This document shows positions 27,435 through 36,840 of a stretch of DNA of 64,000 nt, piece by piece. The DNA is from an uncultured Clostridia bacterium (GTDB lineage Bacteria > Bacillota > Clostridia > TANB77 > CAG-508). The first letter of the stretch is position 1, and each line of letters opens with the position of its first letter. A program made the translations under genes and the position numbers. Under the pieces are notes generated by a model, which did no database searches, was not told where the DNA came from, and saw only the letters and a list, made by a program, of their open reading frames with translations. The stretch covers positions 87,489 to 151,488 of the forward strand of contig CAKPAI010000004.1 of NCBI GenBank assembly GCA_934133005.1, given 5' to 3'.

Positions 27435-27848
27435 GTGCCAACAATTAATCAATTAGTAAGAAAAGGAAGAAAAACAACTACAACAAAATCTACATCACCA
27501 GCTCTTCAACATGGATACAATTCTATGAAGAAAAAGCAAACTGATAAAAGATCTCCACAAAAAAGAGGAGTATGTACAGTAGTTAAAACTGTTACACCTA
27601 AGAAGCCAAACTCAGCTTTAAGAAAAGTAGCCAGAGTTAAGTTATCAAACGGATACGAAGTAACATCTTATATTCCAGGAATTGGACACAACTTACAAGA
27701 GCACAGCGTTGTTCTAATAAGAGGTGGAAGAGTAAAAGACCTTCCAGGTGTTAGATACCACATTATAAGAGGAACTCTTGATACTGCAGGTGTTAAAGAC
27801 AGAATGCAAGCTAGATCTAAGTATGGAGCTAAACGCCCTAAGAAATAA
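27435..27848 (+). CDS. rpsL: 30S ribosomal protein S12
   Basis: A 137-residue protein starting with GTG after TTTAGGAGGTGA. It shows the uS12 sequence PTINQLVRKGR, the KKPNSALRKVARV loop, the GHNLQEHSVVLIRGGRV segment and the basic C-terminus. uS12 lines the decoding centre. The conserved Lys in the TPKKPNS loop (site of streptomycin resistance changes in other bacteria) is wild-type here. First gene of rpsL-rpsG-fusA-tuf. Confidence 0.98.
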   Translation: MPTINQLVRKGRKTTTTKSTSPALQHGYNSMKKKQTDKRSPQKRGVCTVVKTVTPKKPNSALRKVARVKLSNGYEVTSYIPGIGHNLQEHSVVLIRGGRVKDLPGVRYHIIRGTLDTAGVKDRMQARSKYGAKRPKK

Positions 27849-27973
27849 AATTTGAACTTATAAACATCGTCTTGCGTCGTTAGTCATCACTTAAAAAATG
27901 CTCAATGTACCAAGCGTACATTTCCGCTTTTTTAGTTCGACTGCCTTGCAATACTTGTTTCTAAATTCAAATT
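27849..27973 (+). repeat. Long imperfect palindromic element, copy 1 (rpsL-rpsG spacer)
   Basis: The left arm AATTTGAACTTATAAACA pairs with the right arm TGTTTCTAAATTCAAATT. Inner arms TTGC/GCAA and ATGTAC/GTACAT pair around a centre near 27911-27915. Sequence shared with copy 2 includes TCGTTA, CTCAA, TTTCCG, GCCTTG and ATACTTG. The remainder of the 328-base gap, 27974-28176, is AT-rich with no gene seen. Confidence 0.8.
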
Positions 27974-28176
27974 CGGTTAGTATAAATTAACCAAATTCAA
28001 TAACTTAGATTACACAAAAAGAGTGCATATAGCTTACTAGTTTGAGTTGAAACTTAAATTTAAGATATATAGCACTAAACGAAAGAGTTTGAGAATAATA
28101 GTATTAAACTTTTTAGAGTACCGTTAGATACTTTGGCAAAAAATAAAGTATCAAATTTAATAAGGAGGGAAGAATA

Positions 28177-28647
28177 GTGCCAAGAAAAGGATATATAGCA
28201 AAAAGAGAAGTATTACCAGATCCAATTTACAATAGCAAAGTTGTTACAAAATTAATAAACAACGTAATGCTTGATGGTAAGAAAACAGTTGCTCAAAAAA
28301 TAGTTTATGATGCATTTGATATCATAAAAGAAAAAGAGCAAAAAAATCCACTAGAAGTATTTGAAGAAGCACTTAATAACGTAATGCCAGTTCTAGAAGT
28401 TAAAGCTAGAAGAATTGGTGGTGCTACATACCAAGTACCATTAGAAATAAGACCAGAAAGAAGACAAACATTAGGACTAAGATGGTTAGTTACATACGCT
28501 AGAAATAGACATGAAAAAACTATGGCTGAAAAACTAGCTGGAGAAATAATGGATGCAGTTGCTGGAAACGGTGGAGCTTTCAAGAAGAAAGAAGATATGC
28601 ATAAGATGGCTGAAGCTAATAAAGCTTTTGCTCATTACAAATTCTAA
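28177..28647 (+). CDS. rpsG: 30S ribosomal protein S7
   Basis: A 156-residue uS7 protein from a GTG start after AAGGAGGGAAGAATA. It shows PRKGYIAKREVLPDP, the NVMPVLEVKARRIGGATYQVP segment and GLRWLVTYARNRHEKTMAEKLAGE, all standard. uS7 nucleates the 30S head by binding 16S rRNA. The last codons of the gene form part of the left arm of the second palindromic element. Confidence 0.98.
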   Translation: MPRKGYIAKREVLPDPIYNSKVVTKLINNVMLDGKKTVAQKIVYDAFDIIKEKEQKNPLEVFEEALNNVMPVLEVKARRIGGATYQVPLEIRPERRQTLGLRWLVTYARNRHEKTMAEKLAGEIMDAVAGNGGAFKKKEDMHKMAEANKAFAHYKF

Positions 28648-28765
28648 TTATAAGCTACGTCTAACATCGTTAACCTTCATCTAAAAATTTCCTCAACGTA
28701 CACTAGTACGTTTCCGGAATTTTTGATTTGGTTGCCTTGTTATACTTGCTTCTAATCAAAATTTG
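28637..28765 (+). repeat. Long imperfect palindromic element, copy 2 (rpsG-fusA spacer)
   Basis: The left arm ACAAATTCTAATTATAAGC pairs with the right arm GCTTCTAATCAAAATTTGT. Inner arms ACGTAC/GTACGT and the AAAAATT/AATTTTT blocks also pair. The element begins inside the 3' end of rpsG. Conserved blocks match copy 1; paired blocks differ from copy 1 but match each other. Confidence 0.8.
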
Positions 28766-28799
28766 TAAATAAATTAAATTTAGAAAGGGAGAAAAAAGT

Positions 28800-30890
28800 A
28801 TGGCCCAAAATGGAAGAGAGTTTCCTTTAGAGAAAACAAGAAATATAGGAATAATGGCCCATATAGATGCAGGAAAAACAACTACAACTGAGAGAATACT
28901 TTTTTACACAGGAAGAACACACAAAATAGGTGAGGTTCATGATGGTGCTGCTACAATGGACTGGATGGTTCAAGAGCAAGAAAGAGGTATAACAATTACA
29001 TCTGCTGCTACAACATGTCACTGGTTAGGTAATAGAATAAACATTATCGATACTCCAGGACACGTTGACTTTACAGTAGAAGTTGAAAGATCTCTAAGAG
29101 TATTAGATGGTGCAGTTTTAGTATTAGCTGCGAAAGGTGGAGTTCAACCACAATCTGAAACTGTTTGGAGACAAGCAGATAAGTACCAAGTACCAAGAAT
29201 GGCATATGTAAACAAAATGGATATTACAGGTGCTGATTTCTATGGATGTGTTGAACAAATTAAATCAAGATTAGGTGCTAATCCAGTTCCAGTTCAATTA
29301 CCAATTGGAGCAGAAGATAACTTCCAAGGAATAGTTGACTTAATTAAGATGAGAGCTTTCATTCATAAAGACGATTTAGGAAAAGACATTGAAGAATGTG
29401 ATATTCCTGAAGATATGAAAGCAGATGCTGAAAAGTATAGATCAGAAATGATTGAAGCTGCAGCAGAACAAGATGATGAATTAATGATGAAATACTTAGA
29501 TGGTGAAGAACTAACAGCTGATGAAATTAAAGCTGGTCTAAGAAAAGGAACAATAGCTAACACTTTAGTTCCAGTAACATGTGGTTCATCATACAAGAAC
29601 AAAGGTGTTCAAGAATTATTAAATGCTATAGTTGATTACATGCCATCACCACTTGATATACCAGCTATAAAAGGTGTTGATGAAGACGGTAATGAGGTAG
29701 AAAGCAAGACAGATGATAATGAACCATTTGCTGCTTTAGCATTCAAGATAATGACAGACCCATATGTTGGAAAACTATGTTTCTTCAGAGTTTATTCAGG
29801 AACTTGCGATACAGGTACAACAATATTAAATGCAACAAAGAATAAGAAAGATAGAATAGGAAGAATCCTATTAATGCATGCTAACCATAGACAAGATATA
29901 GATAAGGTTTACGCTGGAGATATAGCTGCAGCTGTTGGACTAAAAGATGTTTCAACAGGTGATACATTATGTGATCCAGATCACCCAGTAATACTTGAAT
30001 CTATGGAATTCCCAGAGCCAGTTATCGATATAGCTATAGAGCCAAAAGATAAGGCTAATGGAGAAAAAATGGGAATAGCTTTAGCAAAACTTGCTGAAGA
30101 AGATCCAACATTCAAAACATGGACAGATCAAGAATCTGGACAAACAATTATAGCAGGTATGGGTGAGCTTCACCTAGATATAATCGTTGACAGATTAAAG
30201 AGAGAGTTCAAAGTTGAATGTACAGTAGGTAAACCACAAGTTTCTTATAAAGAAACAATCAGAAATAAAGTAAGAGTTCAAGGTAAATTCGTTCGTCAAT
30301 CTGGTGGACATGGACAATACGGTGATGTTTGGTTTGAAATGGAACCATTAGAACCAGGTTCAGGTGTTCAATTCGAAAGCAAGATTGTCGGAGGATCTGT
30401 TCCAAAAGAATTTATCAAGCCAGTTGAAGAAGGTATGAGAGAAGCTGCAATGAGTGGTATCTTAGCTGGTTACCCAGTTATAGACTTCAAAGCAACTTTA
30501 GTAGATGGTTCATACCACGAAGTTGACTCATCAGAAATGGCCTTCAAGATTGCTGCATCAATGGCATTCAAAGAGGGATGTAAACAAGCTAAATCTGTTA
30601 TACTAGAGCCTATCATGAGAGTTGAAATAACAGTTCCAGAAGAATACATGGGAGATGTTATTGGAGACATAAATGCTAGACGTGGTAGAATGGAAGGAAT
30701 GGAAGCAAGAAGTGGTAACCAAATAATAAGAGGATTTATTCCACTTTCAGAAATGTTTGGTTATGCAACAGACTTACGTTCAAAGACACAAGGAAGAGGA
30801 ACATACTCAATGGAACCAAGCCATTACGAAGAAGTTCCAAAATCAGTATTTGAGCAAATCGTTGCTTCAAGAGCTAAAAAATCTGAGTAA
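28800..30890 (+). CDS. fusA: Elongation factor G
   Basis: A 696-residue GTPase of normal length. The G1 motif AHIDAGKTTTTERIL lies near residues 20-35, followed by DTPGHVDF (G3) and NKMD (G4). Domain II-V signatures are normal, including QSGGHGQYGDVW and YPVIDFKA. EF-G drives translocation on the ribosome. It follows rpsG after the second palindromic element, with a GAAAGGGAGAAAA site. Nothing unusual in the protein. Confidence 0.98.
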   Translation: MAQNGREFPLEKTRNIGIMAHIDAGKTTTTERILFYTGRTHKIGEVHDGAATMDWMVQEQERGITITSAATTCHWLGNRINIIDTPGHVDFTVEVERSLRVLDGAVLVLAAKGGVQPQSETVWRQADKYQVPRMAYVNKMDITGADFYGCVEQIKSRLGANPVPVQLPIGAEDNFQGIVDLIKMRAFIHKDDLGKDIEECDIPEDMKADAEKYRSEMIEAAAEQDDELMMKYLDGEELTADEIKAGLRKGTIANTLVPVTCGSSYKNKGVQELLNAIVDYMPSPLDIPAIKGVDEDGNEVESKTDDNEPFAALAFKIMTDPYVGKLCFFRVYSGTCDTGTTILNATKNKKDRIGRILLMHANHRQDIDKVYAGDIAAAVGLKDVSTGDTLCDPDHPVILESMEFPEPVIDIAIEPKDKANGEKMGIALAKLAEEDPTFKTWTDQESGQTIIAGMGELHLDIIVDRLKREFKVECTVGKPQVSYKETIRNKVRVQGKFVRQSGGHGQYGDVWFEMEPLEPGSGVQFESKIVGGSVPKEFIKPVEEGMREAAMSGILAGYPVIDFKATLVDGSYHEVDSSEMAFKIAASMAFKEGCKQAKSVILEPIMRVEITVPEEYMGDVIGDINARRGRMEGMEARSGNQIIRGFIPLSEMFGYATDLRSKTQGRGTYSMEPSHYEEVPKSVFEQIVASRAKKSE

Positions 30891-30900
30891 AAACATCATA

Positions 30901-31014
30901 TTTGCAAGAAACTCTTGCAAAAAATGAAAAAATATTATAAAATGCAAGAAAATAATAACTAAGTTTATTAAATTAAAAAATATAAGAAGAAAAGGCTTAA
31001 GTAAAACTTAAGCC
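30901..31014 (+). other. Two perfect 9-bp hairpins in the fusA-tuf spacer
   Basis: TTTGCAAGA-AAC-TCTTGCAAA (30901-30921) and GGCTTAAGT-AAA-ACTTAAGCC (30994-31014) both have three-base loops. Neither is followed by T residues, so they are not ordinary terminators. They may set tuf mRNA ends or stability. Confidence 0.6.
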
Positions 31015-31046
31015 CTCAACTTCAAAATTTAAGGAGGAATTAAAAA

Positions 31047-32246
31047 ATGGCAAAGGAAAAATTTGTTAGATCAAAGCCACACGTTAACATTGGTACAATC
31101 GGACACGTTGACCATGGTAAAACAACAACAACAGCAGCTATTACAAAATACCTAAGTTTATTAGGACAAGCTAAATATGAAGCATACGATCAAATCGATG
31201 GTGCTCCAGAAGAAAAAGCAAGAGGAATCACAATTAACACAGCTCACGTTGAATATGAAACAGCAAACAGACATTATGCTCACGTTGACTGCCCAGGACA
31301 CGCAGATTACGTAAAGAACATGATAACAGGTGCTGCTCAAATGGATGGTGCTATATTAGTTGTTTCTGCAGCTGATGGACCAATGCCTCAAACAAGAGAG
31401 CATATACTACTTGCAAGACAAGTTGGTGTTAAATATATCGTTGTTTACTTAAATAAATGCGATATGGTTGACGATCCAGAATTATTAGAATTAGTTGAAA
31501 TGGAAGTTAGAGACTTATTAACAGAATATGGTTTCCCAGGAGACGAAATTCCAGTTATAAAAGGATCTTCATTAAAAGTACTAGAAAGTACATCAACAGA
31601 TCCAAACGCACCAGAATATCAATGCATGAAAGAATTAATGGATGCAGTTGATAGCTATATCCCAACACCAGAAAGACCAGTAGACCAACCATTCTTAATG
31701 CCTATTGAAGACGTTATGACAATAACAGGTCGTGGTACAGTTGTTACAGGAAGAGTAGAAAGAGGAGAAGTTAAACTACAAGACGAAGTTGAAATAGTTG
31801 GTATCAAACCTTCTACAAAAACTGTTGTAACAGGTGTTGAAATGTTCAGAAAACTTCTTGACCAAGCAGAAGCTGGTGATAACATCGGTGTTCTATTAAG
31901 AGGTGTTCAAAGAACAGACGTAGAAAGAGGACAAGTTCTTGCAAAACCAGGATCAATACATCCTCATACAAAATTCAAATCACAAGTATACGTTCTAACT
32001 AAAGAAGAAGGTGGACGTCATACACCATTCTTCAATGGTTACAGACCACAATTCTACTTTAGAACAACAGACGTTACAGGTGTTATTGAATTAGACGCTG
32101 GAACAGAAATGGTTATGCCAGGAGATAACGTTAACATGACAATCGAATTAATCACACCAATCGCTATCGAAAAAGGACTAAGATTCGCTATCCGTGAAGG
32201 TGGTAGAACAGTTGGTTCAGGTGTTGTTTCTGATATAATTGAATAA
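31047..32246 (+). CDS. tuf: Elongation factor Tu
   Basis: A 399-residue EF-Tu with GHVDHGKTTTTAAIT (G1), DCPGHADYVKNMITGAAQMDGAILVVSAADGP (G3 region), NKCD (G4) and the domain II/III signatures. It brings aminoacyl-tRNA to the ribosome. The P-loop continuation KTTTTAAIT has Thr where many EF-Tu have Leu. AAGGAGG lies eight bases upstream. Last gene of the str operon; a terminator follows. Confidence 0.98.
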   Translation: MAKEKFVRSKPHVNIGTIGHVDHGKTTTTAAITKYLSLLGQAKYEAYDQIDGAPEEKARGITINTAHVEYETANRHYAHVDCPGHADYVKNMITGAAQMDGAILVVSAADGPMPQTREHILLARQVGVKYIVVYLNKCDMVDDPELLELVEMEVRDLLTEYGFPGDEIPVIKGSSLKVLESTSTDPNAPEYQCMKELMDAVDSYIPTPERPVDQPFLMPIEDVMTITGRGTVVTGRVERGEVKLQDEVEIVGIKPSTKTVVTGVEMFRKLLDQAEAGDNIGVLLRGVQRTDVERGQVLAKPGSIHPHTKFKSQVYVLTKEEGGRHTPFFNGYRPQFYFRTTDVTGVIELDAGTEMVMPGDNVNMTIELITPIAIEKGLRFAIREGGRTVGSGVVSDIIE

Positions 32247-32269
32247 TTATTAAATGAAATATAAAAATA

Positions 32270-32304
32270 GGGGGTTACAAGTAATTGTAATGCCCTGTTT
32301 TTTT
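32270..32304 (+). terminator. Terminator of the str operon
   Basis: GGGGGTTACAA pairs with TTGTAATGCCC around GTAA, with one mismatch, followed by TGTTTTTTT. Confidence 0.85.
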
Positions 32305-32316
32305 CTGCGAAATTTA

Positions 32317-32345
32317 TTGACATTTATTCGGGTTCATTATATACT
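32317..32345 (+). promoter_or_regulatory. Sigma-A promoter of the SH3b-NlpC/P60 gene
   Basis: TTGACA (32317-32322), 17-base spacer, TATACT (32340-32345). Confidence 0.85.
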
Positions 32346-32394
32346 TTAACTGCTAATAAACTAAAGAACTAAACAAAGTTTATAGGAGAAATAC

Positions 32395-33720
32395 ATGAAA
32401 AGAAAATTAATATTAGTAAACATTATAATAGCTGGTGCAATTTTACTTCTTACAACTAAGGTAAATGCAGCAACTGCAACAGTAACAACAGAAACACTAA
32501 ATTTAAGAGAAAAAGCAGATACTTCATCTAATGTATTAGAACTTTTAAATGCAGATGAAAAGCTAGAAATAATTTCAGAAGAAGGTTCATGGTACAAGGT
32601 AAAGCATGGAAATAATACAGGATATGTAAGTAAGGACTATGTTAAAGTATCTGGAACAGTTGATAGTAACACAAAAAATAATGATGATACAACAACGACA
32701 ACTGAAACAAATAAAGATTCTAACAATACTACACAAACATCTGATTTTTCAAATGCTAATGTAGGTGATAAAATAACAATAAAAGCAAATGCAAAAGTAA
32801 GAATATTACCATTAATAAATTCTCAAATACTTACAACACTTACAAGTGATACTGAGGCAGAGGTAATATCAACAACCAATAATTGGATTTTTGTATCATT
32901 AAATACAATTACAGGTTGGATTCCAAAGACTAGTGGAATATCAACTGCCAAAAGTGAAGAAACTACAAACAATGAACCAATTACAGAAACTACTACAAAA
33001 CAAGAAGAAATAAAGCAAGAAACAACAACTCAAACAAATACAACTAGTTATTCAGAAACAAAAACAAAATATATAAATGTTAATTCTGCATATGTGAGAA
33101 GTGAAGCCTCTACTTCAGGTTCTATTGTAACAACATTAATAAAAGATACTGACGTAAAAGTTACAGGTGAAAGTGGTGATTGGTATAAAGTAGAATATGG
33201 CACATATTCTGGATATATATATAAAGATTTATTATCTGATAATAAATCTGAAACGACAAACAGAAGTGGCGAAGCACTTACTAGAAATATAGAAGAAAAT
33301 AATGATACTGAAAGCGGAAATAATAACGTAGAAACTACAAGTTCAAAGGGAGAAGAAATTGTAGCTTATGCAAATCAGTATTTAGGTTGTAGTTATGTAT
33401 ATGGGGGTTCAGGACCAAGTACATTTGATTGTTCTGGGTTTACAATGTATGTATACAAACATTTTGGATATTCACTTTCACACTCTGCAACAGCACAATC
33501 ATATGAGGGAACAGCAATATCTAAGGAGAATTTGCAAGTTGGGGATTTAGTATTTTTTTCCGACTATCAAACATTAGAAGGAATTGGACATTGTGGAATT
33601 TATATAGGTAATGGAGAATTTATACATGCTTCTTCAGGAAGTGGGTATTGTGTAAAAGTTTCAAATTTATTATCAGGAAGTTATAATACAAGATATGTAA
33701 CAGCAAGAAGACTAATATAG
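32395..33720 (+). CDS. Secreted SH3b-repeat NlpC/P60 endopeptidase
   Basis: A 441-residue protein with a signal peptide (residues 1-24, ending VNA). Three SH3b wall-binding domains follow (about 25-85, 125-185, 222-285; LNLREKADTSSNVLELL, VRILPLINSQILTTL, YVRSEASTSGSIVTTL), separated by Thr/Glu/Asn-rich linkers. The C-terminal NlpC/P60 domain (about 318-441) has Cys346 in FDCSGF and His399 in GIGHCGIYIG. It should cleave gamma-D-Glu-diaminopimelate bonds in peptidoglycan outside the cell. The second SH3b is the most divergent. comEC begins 39 bases downstream with no terminator between. Confidence 0.92.
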   Translation: MKRKLILVNIIIAGAILLLTTKVNAATATVTTETLNLREKADTSSNVLELLNADEKLEIISEEGSWYKVKHGNNTGYVSKDYVKVSGTVDSNTKNNDDTTTTTETNKDSNNTTQTSDFSNANVGDKITIKANAKVRILPLINSQILTTLTSDTEAEVISTTNNWIFVSLNTITGWIPKTSGISTAKSEETTNNEPITETTTKQEEIKQETTTQTNTTSYSETKTKYINVNSAYVRSEASTSGSIVTTLIKDTDVKVTGESGDWYKVEYGTYSGYIYKDLLSDNKSETTNRSGEALTRNIEENNDTESGNNNVETTSSKGEEIVAYANQYLGCSYVYGGSGPSTFDCSGFTMYVYKHFGYSLSHSATAQSYEGTAISKENLQVGDLVFFSDYQTLEGIGHCGIYIGNGEFIHASSGSGYCVKVSNLLSGSYNTRYVTARRLI

Positions 33721-33759
33721 AAACTAAATAATAAAATAAGGCGAATAGAAAGAGGTAAA

Positions 33760-36072
33760 ATGAAAAGACCATTTCTACTTGTTGCAATAAGCCTGATAGT
33801 AGGCATTATAATAGGGGAATACTTGAGTAAAAGTATTCTTTTTATTTTTGCTATTCTAATAGTAACACTATATGGAATAATAAAAAAGAAAATAGAATAT
33901 AAAGCTATATTAGTAAGTATTACAATAATATTATTAGCAATTTTATATACAAGAAACTTAAATAATAGATATGAAAATTTATATAGACAATATGATAAAA
34001 CTGAAATTACTGTAATTGGCATAATTGAAAGTGAGGTAAAAGAAACTGATTATTACTATAATGTTCAATTAAAGGTAAAGCAAAGAGATAAATTATATAA
34101 TACTAAATTAAACGTTTATATAAAGAAAAATTTAATAAAGGATAAGAATGCATTAAAGTATGGAAACAAAATAAAAATATTAGGAGAATATAAAGAACCA
34201 GAGAAAGCTAGAAACTATAAAGGTTTTGATTATAAAAAGAGCCTTAAAACTAAAAAAATATATGGAAATATTATTGTTGATAAAGAAATGTTAGTAATAT
34301 CAAAGAATAATGGAAATAGCATAGTAAAAAGTATTAGAGATTTTTCTGTTAAATTAAAAGAAAATTTGAGCAGATTGTTAAATGAAGAAGAACAGGGGAT
34401 AGTACAAGGAATCGTATTAGGAGACATATCAAAATTAAGCGAAGATATAAAAGAAAATTTTACAAATAGCAGTCTTGCACATATGCTTGCTGTATCTGGG
34501 GCACATGTAACATATGTAATTATGGCTGTAAATTCATTAGTTCCAAGCAAAAAAGTTGGAATAAAAATTTCAAAAGGCATAACAATTATAGTTTTAATAT
34601 TTTTTATGATAATAACAAATATGTCGCCATCAGTGACAAGAGCAGTAATTTGTGTGATTATAAATATTTGTGCAAAATTAATATATAGAAAACCAGATAC
34701 AATAAATGCATTAGCAATTAGTATAGTTTTTATATTAACTTTGAATCCTTTTAGTATATTTAATATAGGATTTGAACTTTCATATGCTGGTACAATTGGA
34801 ATTATTTGTTTTAGTAAAATATTTGAAAATAAAGCAAAGAGTAAAATCAAAAAGTATATTTTAGATAGTATAATAGTAAGTACAAGTGCAAATTTAGTAT
34901 CTTTTCCTCTTATGGCATACTATTTTAATACGATTTCATTAAATTTTATTATATCAAATTTAATTGTTTCTCCTATATTAGGGTTAATTATTATTTTAGG
35001 AATATTTACATTATTAGTTTCAACATTTTCAATAAAATTAGCTAAAATTATATCTATTCCATTAAAAATAGGCATAGATTTAATAATAAAGATGACGGAA
35101 ATTATTTCAAATTTACCAATAAAAAATATATTAGTGATAACACCACCAATAATAGTGATTGTAATATTTTATATATTCTTATTTTATACAAGATTTAATT
35201 TTAAGAAAGTGAGTAAAAACTGGAAAAAGCTTTTAAGTATAGCAGTTTGTATTAGTTTAGTAGTAAATATTTTTAATTTTAAATCTAGAAAATTTGTACT
35301 TTATTTTGTAGATGTAGGTCAAGGAGATTGTACTTTAATTATAACTGAAGAAAATAAGAAAATTTTAATAGATGGAGGAGGAAATAGCAATTCAGATGTA
35401 GGAAAAAACATTTTGGTTCCATATTTATTGGATAGAGGAATTATGAAATTAGATTATATAATAGTTTCTCATTTTGACTATGACCACGCAACAGGAGTTG
35501 CCCAAATATTAGGAAAGATAGATGTATCAAGCATTATACTAACTAGACAACTTGAAGAAAATGATATTTATAGGCATATTTTATCTATTGCAAAAGAAAA
35601 AAAGATAAAACTAATTTATGTGAAAGAAGGTGATGTATTAAAAATTGGTGGTATAAAAATATCAATTATACACCCAGAAAACAAACTAATGATAAATAAT
35701 CCAATGAATAATAATTCAATAGTGTGTAAGGTAGAATATAATTCTTTTTCAATGCTATTAACAGGAGACATTGAAATGGAAGCTGAAGAACTTATATTAA
35801 GAAAAAATATAAACTTAAAAGCAGATGTATTAAAAGTAGCACATCACGGCTCTAAAACTTCTACTACTGGAGAATTTTTAAAAGCAATAAATCCTAAAGT
35901 TGCTTTGATAGGAGTTGGAAAAAATAATAATTTTGGACATCCAAGCAATGAAGTAATACAAAGGCTAAAAGAGAATGGAACAAGAATATACAGAACAGAT
36001 GAAAATGGGGAGATAAGCATTACAGTAAATAAAAAAGGCAGAATAATAAAAATACAGAGATGTATTACATAG
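33760..36072 (+). CDS. comEC: ComEC/Rec2 DNA-uptake channel protein
   Basis: A 770-residue protein. N-terminal membrane helices and an OB-like domain (about 65-165) precede the competence membrane domain (about 205-480; LLAVSGAHVTYVIM, SPSVTRAVI). The C-terminal metallo-beta-lactamase domain (about 520-770) contains VDVGQGDCTLI, LIDGGG, the metal motif H571-F-D-Y-D-H and VAHHGSK. ComEC conducts single-stranded DNA into the cell in competent bacteria. The gene looks intact. However, a second copy of the last 190 residues lies beyond the mobile element at 44088-44653. This raises the possibility that the 3' part here was supplied by the element. Confidence 0.92.
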   Translation: MKRPFLLVAISLIVGIIIGEYLSKSILFIFAILIVTLYGIIKKKIEYKAILVSITIILLAILYTRNLNNRYENLYRQYDKTEITVIGIIESEVKETDYYYNVQLKVKQRDKLYNTKLNVYIKKNLIKDKNALKYGNKIKILGEYKEPEKARNYKGFDYKKSLKTKKIYGNIIVDKEMLVISKNNGNSIVKSIRDFSVKLKENLSRLLNEEEQGIVQGIVLGDISKLSEDIKENFTNSSLAHMLAVSGAHVTYVIMAVNSLVPSKKVGIKISKGITIIVLIFFMIITNMSPSVTRAVICVIINICAKLIYRKPDTINALAISIVFILTLNPFSIFNIGFELSYAGTIGIICFSKIFENKAKSKIKKYILDSIIVSTSANLVSFPLMAYYFNTISLNFIISNLIVSPILGLIIILGIFTLLVSTFSIKLAKIISIPLKIGIDLIIKMTEIISNLPIKNILVITPPIIVIVIFYIFLFYTRFNFKKVSKNWKKLLSIAVCISLVVNIFNFKSRKFVLYFVDVGQGDCTLIITEENKKILIDGGGNSNSDVGKNILVPYLLDRGIMKLDYIIVSHFDYDHATGVAQILGKIDVSSIILTRQLEENDIYRHILSIAKEKKIKLIYVKEGDVLKIGGIKISIIHPENKLMINNPMNNNSIVCKVEYNSFSMLLTGDIEMEAEELILRKNINLKADVLKVAHHGSKTSTTGEFLKAINPKVALIGVGKNNNFGHPSNEVIQRLKENGTRIYRTDENGEISITVNKKGRIIKIQRCIT

Positions 36073-36077
36073 AACAG

Positions 36078-36116
36078 AGCGAATTGATTAGAAATAATTA
36101 GTTCGCTATATTTTTA
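36078..36116 (+). terminator. Terminator of comEC
   Basis: AGCGAATTGATT pairs with AATTAGTTCGCT, two non-Watson-Crick positions, followed by ATATTTTTAT. Confidence 0.75.
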
Positions 36117-36144
36117 TGCCAAAATTTAAAAGGAGGAAATGAAA

Positions 36145-36840
36145 ATGAATGTAAATGTAAAATTTGTAACAGATGATAAATGCTGTGCTTATAGCAAGTA
36201 CGGAATAAAGATTATTGATAATGAAAAATTTATAAAACCTGTAAAGGGAGCAAGGAAAGAAAAAATTGACCTAGTAAAATATATAGACAATGAAATGCTG
36301 GATATATTAAATATTGGTAAGAAAGTGTATTTTAAAGAGAAAATAAATGACAGAGAGATATTAGATTATGCAGACAAATATGGAATGTTTGGACTTATAT
36401 TAGAACAAATACTAGAAGATACAAAACCAAATTCAAAGTTTGATGTAAGAGGAATGACAATATTTTCAAAGGAATATGTAGAATCATTTGAACTAATACG
36501 ATTATATGCAGGAAAGCTATATGAATTCTTATATAATATTGATAAAAAAAGCGATAGAATAAGAGTTCCTGCAATTCTAACAGATAGGAATACAGAGATA
36601 AACTTTGTATTCAACATCGAGAATGATGTGACAGTAAAGGTTATAAGTTTGAAACAAGCGATAGACCTATATTTTACACTTCAAATTTCAAAGCCTGTAA
36701 GAACATTGAAAATATGCAAGTATTGTAATAAAGCTTTCTTTGCAAATAATATAAAAGCAAATTATTGCTGTCATAGTTGTAAGAATAAAGCCAATGTTTA
36801 CAAATGCAGAGCAAAAGCAAGAAATGGAGGTGTAGAATAA
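36145..36840 (+). CDS. Zinc-finger protein, DUF6076-like
   Basis: Two in-frame ATG codons exist; 36145 lies eight bases after AAGGAGG and is preferred over 36139 at two bases. The 231-residue protein ends in CKYCNKAFFANN, then YCCHSCKNKANVYK, a Cys-rich finger near residues 187-215 like that of DUF6076 proteins found on Firmicutes mobile elements. The N-terminal 180 residues are helical without recognisable motifs. It is the first gene of the inserted element, translationally coupled to the next gene by a TAATG overlap. Function unknown. Confidence 0.65.
   Translation: MNVNVKFVTDDKCCAYSKYGIKIIDNEKFIKPVKGARKEKIDLVKYIDNEMLDILNIGKKVYFKEKINDREILDYADKYGMFGLILEQILEDTKPNSKFDVRGMTIFSKEYVESFELIRLYAGKLYEFLYNIDKKSDRIRVPAILTDRNTEINFVFNIENDVTVKVISLKQAIDLYFTLQISKPVRTLKICKYCNKAFFANNIKANYCCHSCKNKANVYKCRAKARNGGVE

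Noticed and set aside
27974..28176. Possible small RNA or extra gene in the rpsL-rpsG spacer outside the palindrome
   Set aside because: No frame with a binding site and no independent promoter or terminator could be recognised.
34230..34850. A 206-codon reverse-strand open frame within comEC
   Set aside because: Hydrophobic composition mirrors the antisense of membrane helices; no binding site, and comEC is clearly the real gene.
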